Assembly: GCA_902777325.1 (NCBI GenBank)
Contig: CACYTH010000001.1
Coordinates: 158,772-222,771 of the forward strand
Length of the DNA: 64,000 nt
DNA from: an uncultured Coriobacteriaceae bacterium
GTDB lineage: Bacteria; Actinomycetota; Coriobacteriia; Coriobacteriales; Atopobiaceae
Direction of reading: 5' to 3'
In this document: one piece after another, positions 60,606 through 64,000 of the stretch
How the letters are laid out: every line of letters begins with the position of its first letter
How positions within the stretch are numbered: the stretch's first letter is position 1
Translations under genes and position numbers: made by a program
The notes under the pieces: model-generated
The model's input: only the letters and a program-made list of their open reading frames with translations
The model's database searches: none
Told to the model about the DNA's origin: nothing

Positions 60606-61655
60606 TTAGTAGCTCTGGCTGTCGCCGTTGGTGAACATAGCCGCGACGAGCGTAGCAATGTCTGATTTGTCCTGGTTGGTTAGCGTGTAGTCATCGCCGT
60701 CCATAACGTTGAACGACTGCGTCTGGATCGCGTCGGTGATGCTCACAGTGTGTCCGCCGGTGATGGTGGTAACGCTCACACTCGGGCTCACGCCGTCCGT
60801 GCCGTTGGCTCCAGTGGCGCCCGTCGCACCCTTGAGGTCGGCCGAGCTCGTGCCCGATGCGCTGGTCACGCTGAGCACGGTCCCATTCCACGAGTGCGTG
60901 CAGGATACGCCATCCTGCCCGTCGTCACCGTCGGCGCCAGGGGAACCGTCGCTTCCGTCGGCACCGTCCATCACGTCGAACGTCTGCGTCCCGTCTGAGT
61001 CGGTCACGCTCACTCGATGTCCGCCGGTGATGGTGGTCACGCTCATGCTCGGGCTGAAGCCGTCCTGCCCGTCGACGCCGTCAACGCCATCGACCCCGTC
61101 GACGCCGTCAGCCCCGTCGAAGTCCCCGCGCTCGGCAGCCGCCAGCAGCTCAACCCTCGCAGCATCGGCAAGCTCCGCAGCGGCATTGGCCGCCACGGCC
61201 GCGTCCGTGCAGATCTCCTCCGCACCCTCGTATGCGTGGATCGCCCCGACGAACAGCGTGAACCCGTCCAGCTGCCCCGTGTCGCCCACGAGCACCTGCT
61301 CCACCCGCACACTGAACACGCGCGTAGACAGGTACTCGCCGTCACCCAGTGAGAGCATGATCTGGCAGTCCACGACCCCCGCCGCCTCGCACATCGCAGC
61401 CGGGTAGTACACCGCGAACACGCCCGTAGAGGCGCTCGCGTCGTCGAACACGACGGTGCCCCTCTTGCCGGTCACGCGATGCTTCCACAGCAGGTAAGCC
61501 ACCACCCCCGTAAGGTTCGGCGAGCTCCCGTCCCGCTTCACCTTCAGCAGGATCCCGCGCCCCTCCGCGTCGGCTGGTGATGCCACCATCACCTGCGAGA
61601 AGCGCTGGTCCACCCAGTTCCATGTGATCGTGTGAAACCCGTAACCGTCGAGCAT
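60606..61655 (-). CDS. Phage tail fibre: BppU-like N-terminus with collagen-like and GGH repeats
   Basis: A 349-residue protein. Residues ~1-150 resemble BppU baseplate proteins (GILLKVKRDGSSPNLTGVVAYLLW, GVFAVYYPAAMCEAAGVVDCQIML). Collagen-like G-x-D triplets follow (DGADGVDGVDGVDGVDGQDG), then two copies of the fibre unit PSxSVTTITGGHxVS(V/I)TD and a C-terminal DYTLTNQDKSDIATLVAAMF. Start ATG at 61655 behind AGGAGGTGG. It likely links the LRR proteins to the baseplate. Confidence 0.83.
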   Translation of the reverse strand: MLDGYGFHTITWNWVDQRFSQVMVASPADAEGRGILLKVKRDGSSPNLTGVVAYLLWKHRVTGKRGTVVFDDASASTGVFAVYYPAAMCEAAGVVDCQIMLSLGDGEYLSTRVFSVRVEQVLVGDTGQLDGFTLFVGAIHAYEGAEEICTDAAVAANAAAELADAARVELLAAAERGDFDGADGVDGVDGVDGVDGQDGFSPSMSVTTITGGHRVSVTDSDGTQTFDVMDGADGSDGSPGADGDDGQDGVSCTHSWNGTVLSVTSASGTSSADLKGATGATGANGTDGVSPSVSVTTITGGHTVSITDAIQTQSFNVMDGDDYTLTNQDKSDIATLVAAMFTNGDSQSY

Positions 61656-61917
61656 GCGCCCACCTCCTCGTTGTCCGCAAGAAGGGTAGGCCCGTGTCAC
61701 AAGCGCGACGCCCGCATCGTTGCGCAAGGCAGGCACTCACCTGCACAGCATCAGGCGCAACGTCCGGGTCCGTGCGCGCCGCAATGCGCCCCGTGGCCGT
61801 GCGCCCCCCAGATCCGACCAGGCGCATTGCGTCACGCCCGCACCCGCTCAATGAACATGCAGGGGCATACAAAAGGGCACGGTCGCACCTGCGACCCGCT
61901 GCGGGCCCCGAACACCC
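61656..61917 (-). other. 262-bp gap between tail genes, no supported gene
   Basis: The frames here are open for lack of stops in G/C-rich sequence, but none has a ribosome site and phage-like composition together. GTGCAGG...GCGCAACG-type short inverted stretches occur. A small gene cannot be excluded. Confidence 0.4.
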
Positions 61918-63138
61918 TCAGAACTCCAGGTCCTCCAGGTCCGGCAGCTCGTCGATCGCCTCGGCCACAACGTCGTCGACGTACTCCGTGCTCGTGGCCA
62001 CGCTGATCTGCCCGTCGATGCCCGCGACGTCGTCCTGCAGCGCCGCAACGTCGGCCACAAGCGTGCTCTGCACCTCGTAGTCGGCAGCCTGCGCCGTCCC
62101 GATCGTCACTCTGCACAGCACCGCGTCCCCGAAGGTCCGCACGCGCCGCACCACCCGAGCCCGCAGCCTCCACGCCGGCGACCTGCTCGTGTCAATCACG
62201 GCGACCTCGTCGCCCAGCCCGGCCTCGGAGCCCTCCAGGGCCGCCACGTTCACCTCGTAGCTCACCTTGGGCTGCACCGCGTTGACCAGCGCCGCGCGCG
62301 TCAGCGCCAGCAGCGAGCTGGGGTCCTGGCACTCGGGGAAGTCAACCTTGCCGAAGGAGTGCACCCGCGCCGTGCGGTCCGCGTTCCAGCGCCCCCACAC
62401 CTCAAGCGCGTCAAGGTCCTCCACGTAGTTCACGCCGCCGTTGACCTCGCCGAACGTCAGCTTGCGCCGGTAGCCGCCCTGGTAGCGCCCGTCCTCGTCC
62501 ACCAGCGGCAGCCCCATGCCGAAGCCGTAGAGCGCCGTGTAGACGTCCTGGTCGAGCACCGTGCGCGTGCACGCCGTTATATTTTTGGCGTAGGTGAACC
62601 GCAGCCCCCGCCACGCGCCGTGCCTCACCTCGAACTTAACGGCCCGCGAGCTCACGCGCCCGTCGGCCACGGTGATCACCGGCGTCACCTCGCCGTGCCA
62701 GACCTCGGCCACGCGCCGCAGCGCCCAGAGGGCGTTCACGTGGTAGAGCACGCACCCGGCGACGGTCGCCACGTCGCACTCCGCCACGGTCCACCTCGTC
62801 GGCGCCAGCGCGAACCCCAGCGCCTGGAGCGCCGTCCTCGCCGTCAGGTGCTCCTCCTCGATGAAGTCGTCCAGCATCTCGCAGAGCGACGACTCCGCGT
62901 AGACCGAGCAGAGCCCTCCCAAGGGCTCCTCGGTCCGCACGACGACATGCTCGCGCCAGATGTCGCCATCGCGCCACAGCAGCCGGTCGCCCTTGGCCGG
63001 CACCTCCTCGCAGTCGAACTCAAGCGTGTCCTCGCCGTTGAGCTCCTCGGTGTGCACGAGTTCGCCCACCACGGGAAGGATCCCGATCCGGTCGTCCCAA
63101 CGGTCGAACCAGTACAGCGTGGGCACCATGCCGGCCAT
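61918..63138 (-). CDS. Tal-like prophage tail protein (minor structural protein)
   Basis: A 406-residue protein with features of the Prophage_tail/gp37-type family: a beta-rich N-terminus (VGELVHTEELNGEDTLEFDCEEV, GDRLLWRDGDIWREHVVV), a middle section about extracting and joining structure (NITACTRTVLDQDVYTALYGFG), an OB-like domain (GLGDEVAVIDTSRSPAWRLRARVVRRV) and a helical C-terminus (ADVAALQDDVAGIDGQI). The ATG at 63138 overlaps the Dit stop (TGATG), with AGAGGTGG upstream. Confidence 0.82.
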   Translation of the reverse strand: MAGMVPTLYWFDRWDDRIGILPVVGELVHTEELNGEDTLEFDCEEVPAKGDRLLWRDGDIWREHVVVRTEEPLGGLCSVYAESSLCEMLDDFIEEEHLTARTALQALGFALAPTRWTVAECDVATVAGCVLYHVNALWALRRVAEVWHGEVTPVITVADGRVSSRAVKFEVRHGAWRGLRFTYAKNITACTRTVLDQDVYTALYGFGMGLPLVDEDGRYQGGYRRKLTFGEVNGGVNYVEDLDALEVWGRWNADRTARVHSFGKVDFPECQDPSSLLALTRAALVNAVQPKVSYEVNVAALEGSEAGLGDEVAVIDTSRSPAWRLRARVVRRVRTFGDAVLCRVTIGTAQAADYEVQSTLVADVAALQDDVAGIDGQISVATSTEYVDDVVAEAIDELPDLEDLEF

Positions 63139-63857
63139 CACGCCCACCTCTCGAAGAAGTAGCAGTCGTGCGCCGAGCAGCCGGTGTAAGACAGCAGGGC
63201 GTAGCCAGGATCCAGCGCGAAGAAGTCAGAGCCCAGCGTCACGTCCACCCGCGCGTCGAGCCCGTCGACCTGCACGAGCTCCTTCGCGCAGTCTATGGCC
63301 ACGTACTCGCCGCCCAGGAAGGTGCGCTCGATCCGCAGGAAGCGCTCGCCCAATAGGTCGTCCACCTGCACGGCGGCGCCCGCCTCGGCCACCAGCGAGA
63401 AGCACGGCAGAGTCTCTCGCGACCCGCCCACGTCGAACGCCTCGCCGGTCTCGCAGCGCCTCTTACCCCAGGCCACGGGGTCGAACAGCGTGAAGGTGAG
63501 CTCGCACGACCCGCCCTCGAAGAGCGAGTCCCAGTCCGAGCAGCAGGTGAGCAGCGCGTCGCGGTACTCCACCTCGGGGTCGTCGGGCAGTACAAGCGTC
63601 CCGCCCTCGGGCACGGTCAGCCAGGCTCTCAGCTGGTGCCGGGCGTCCGCCAGCCGCATCATGTCGCCCTTCATCCCGATGTCCAGGAACAGCCGCACCC
63701 GCACGTCCATCGGCGGCACGAAGCCAGAGACCAGAAGTACCCCCGCACGCCCCGGCACCTCGTAGGCGTCGGCGACCACGGCACAAGCCGCACGCTCCAC
63801 CAAGTCCGCACGGCACCAGTCGGCAAAGTCATGCCCGCAGTACACGATCGAGCTCAT
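63138..63857 (-). CDS. Distal tail protein (Dit) of siphovirus
   Basis: A 239-residue protein fitting the Dit/Sipho_tail pattern: a short N-terminal strand with YCGHDFADW, VSGFVPPMDVRVRLFLDIG, a PEGGTLVLPDDPEVEYRDALL loop region, CELTFTLFDPVAWGK, and a C-terminal galectin-like part (FLRIERTFLGGEYVAIDCAKELVQVDG). It forms the hub between tail tube and baseplate. Start ATG at 63857, overlapping the upstream stop (ATGA) with GGGGGTG ahead. Confidence 0.82.
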   Translation of the reverse strand: MSSIVYCGHDFADWCRADLVERAACAVVADAYEVPGRAGVLLVSGFVPPMDVRVRLFLDIGMKGDMMRLADARHQLRAWLTVPEGGTLVLPDDPEVEYRDALLTCCSDWDSLFEGGSCELTFTLFDPVAWGKRRCETGEAFDVGGSRETLPCFSLVAEAGAAVQVDDLLGERFLRIERTFLGGEYVAIDCAKELVQVDGLDARVDVTLGSDFFALDPGYALLSYTGCSAHDCYFFERWA

Positions 63858-64000
63858 GCGCACCCCCTGGCCCTGCCATGCGAGCTCGCACGCCGGGCAC
63901 GCTCGACGGCCCCACGCCGCGCCTGGTCGCCAAAGCGCACGATGCGCGGGCCGCGCCTGCGCGCCATGGTGCACGGCAATACGGCGGTGATTGACACCTC
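63854..64000 (-). CDS. C-terminal end of an upstream phage gene (partial)
   Basis: The frame is open from the window edge to a TGA at 63,854 that overlaps the Dit start. The last residues are basic (ARRRGPRIVRFGDQARRGAV). By gene order it would be the end of the tape-measure or a neighbouring gene. It could also be a 37-residue gene starting at ATG 63967, but no ribosome site is seen. Confidence 0.5.
   Translation of the reverse strand, partial: EVSITAVLPCTMARRRGPRIVRFGDQARRGAVERARRASSHGRARGCA

Larger units (their letters stand above)
52127..64000 (-). mobile_element. Siphovirus-like prophage, tail-to-lysis end (continues past the window)
   Basis: From the tRNA-Gly junction to the right edge every gene is on the minus strand in phage order: end of an upstream gene, Dit, Tal, fibre/receptor-binding proteins, cargo cassette, XhlA-like protein, holin, endolysin. 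No integrase, head or replication genes are in view; they should lie to the right. Dit plus a Prophage_tail-type Tal points to a long-tailed siphovirus of a Gram-positive host. Confidence 0.88.

Overview
The window is high-GC actinobacterial DNA. The likely source is an anaerobic gut or oral member of the Coriobacteriia, of Olsenella/Atopobiaceae type. This is inferred from gene content, with no database search: arylpyruvate:ferredoxin oxidoreductase and GDH metabolism, no respiratory genes, paired CmpB-type membrane proteins, BspA-like phage proteins, and strong AGGAGG/GGGGAG ribosome binding sites. Most of the window (about 1-52,090) is host chromosome. From about 52,127 to the right edge it is the tail, fibre and lysis end of a siphovirus-like prophage.

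Host region, left to right. 1-6.4 kb: end of a radical SAM gene, a C-S lyase (PatB/MalY), a polar amino-acid ABC transporter, and a SAM hydroxide adenosyltransferase. 6.4-12.5 kb: a DUF308 protein, a bacterial PARG-like protein, NudC, a P1B-type metal ATPase with a small partner, and a KGPDC/HPS-like protein. 12.7-21.5 kb: HtpG, then a SAM/SAH-related group (MTA/SAH deaminase, a STAS-kinase fusion, SAH hydrolase, a second SAM hydrolase) and a CmpB protein. 21.5-27.8 kb: TetR regulator, PepT, a DMT exporter, a MATE exporter behind a transcription-attenuating riboswitch candidate, a GNAT acetyltransferase, and a DUF3472-like surface protein. 27.8-32 kb: PaaK and IorAB, a fermentation route from aromatic 2-oxo acids to arylacetyl-CoA and arylacetate. 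32-45 kb: DUF389 protein, a lipid-kinase-like protein, HIT, ValS, a second CmpB protein, TcdA, TatD, an SPFH protein, and the tRNA-Leu-tig-clpP-clpX proteostasis cluster. 45-52 kb: a HAD phosphatase, a remnant of a Nif11-type RiPP precursor, GdhA, a lipoprotein, a DagK-like kinase, an SDR, and a VUT queuosine-precursor transporter behind a preQ1-I riboswitch.

Prophage region. The left junction lies in a tRNA-Gly gene whose 5' half is left at 52,090-52,126. An intact tRNA-Gly(UCC) lies 157 bp inside on the opposite strand. All phage genes are on the minus strand. In transcription order they are: end of an unknown gene, Dit, Tal-like tail protein, BppU/collagen-like fibre, three LRR (BspA-like) receptor-binding candidates, a lower-GC three-gene moron (surface protein, lipoprotein-anchored LHH nuclease toxin, SUKH immunity protein), an XhlA-like protein, holin, CHAP endolysin, and two small membrane proteins.

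Several families of short palindromic or tandem repeats sit between genes, three of them in places where terminators are expected. The most notable items are the RiPP remnant, the lipoprotein-toxin moron, the split tRNA, the MATE leader RNA and the repeat families.
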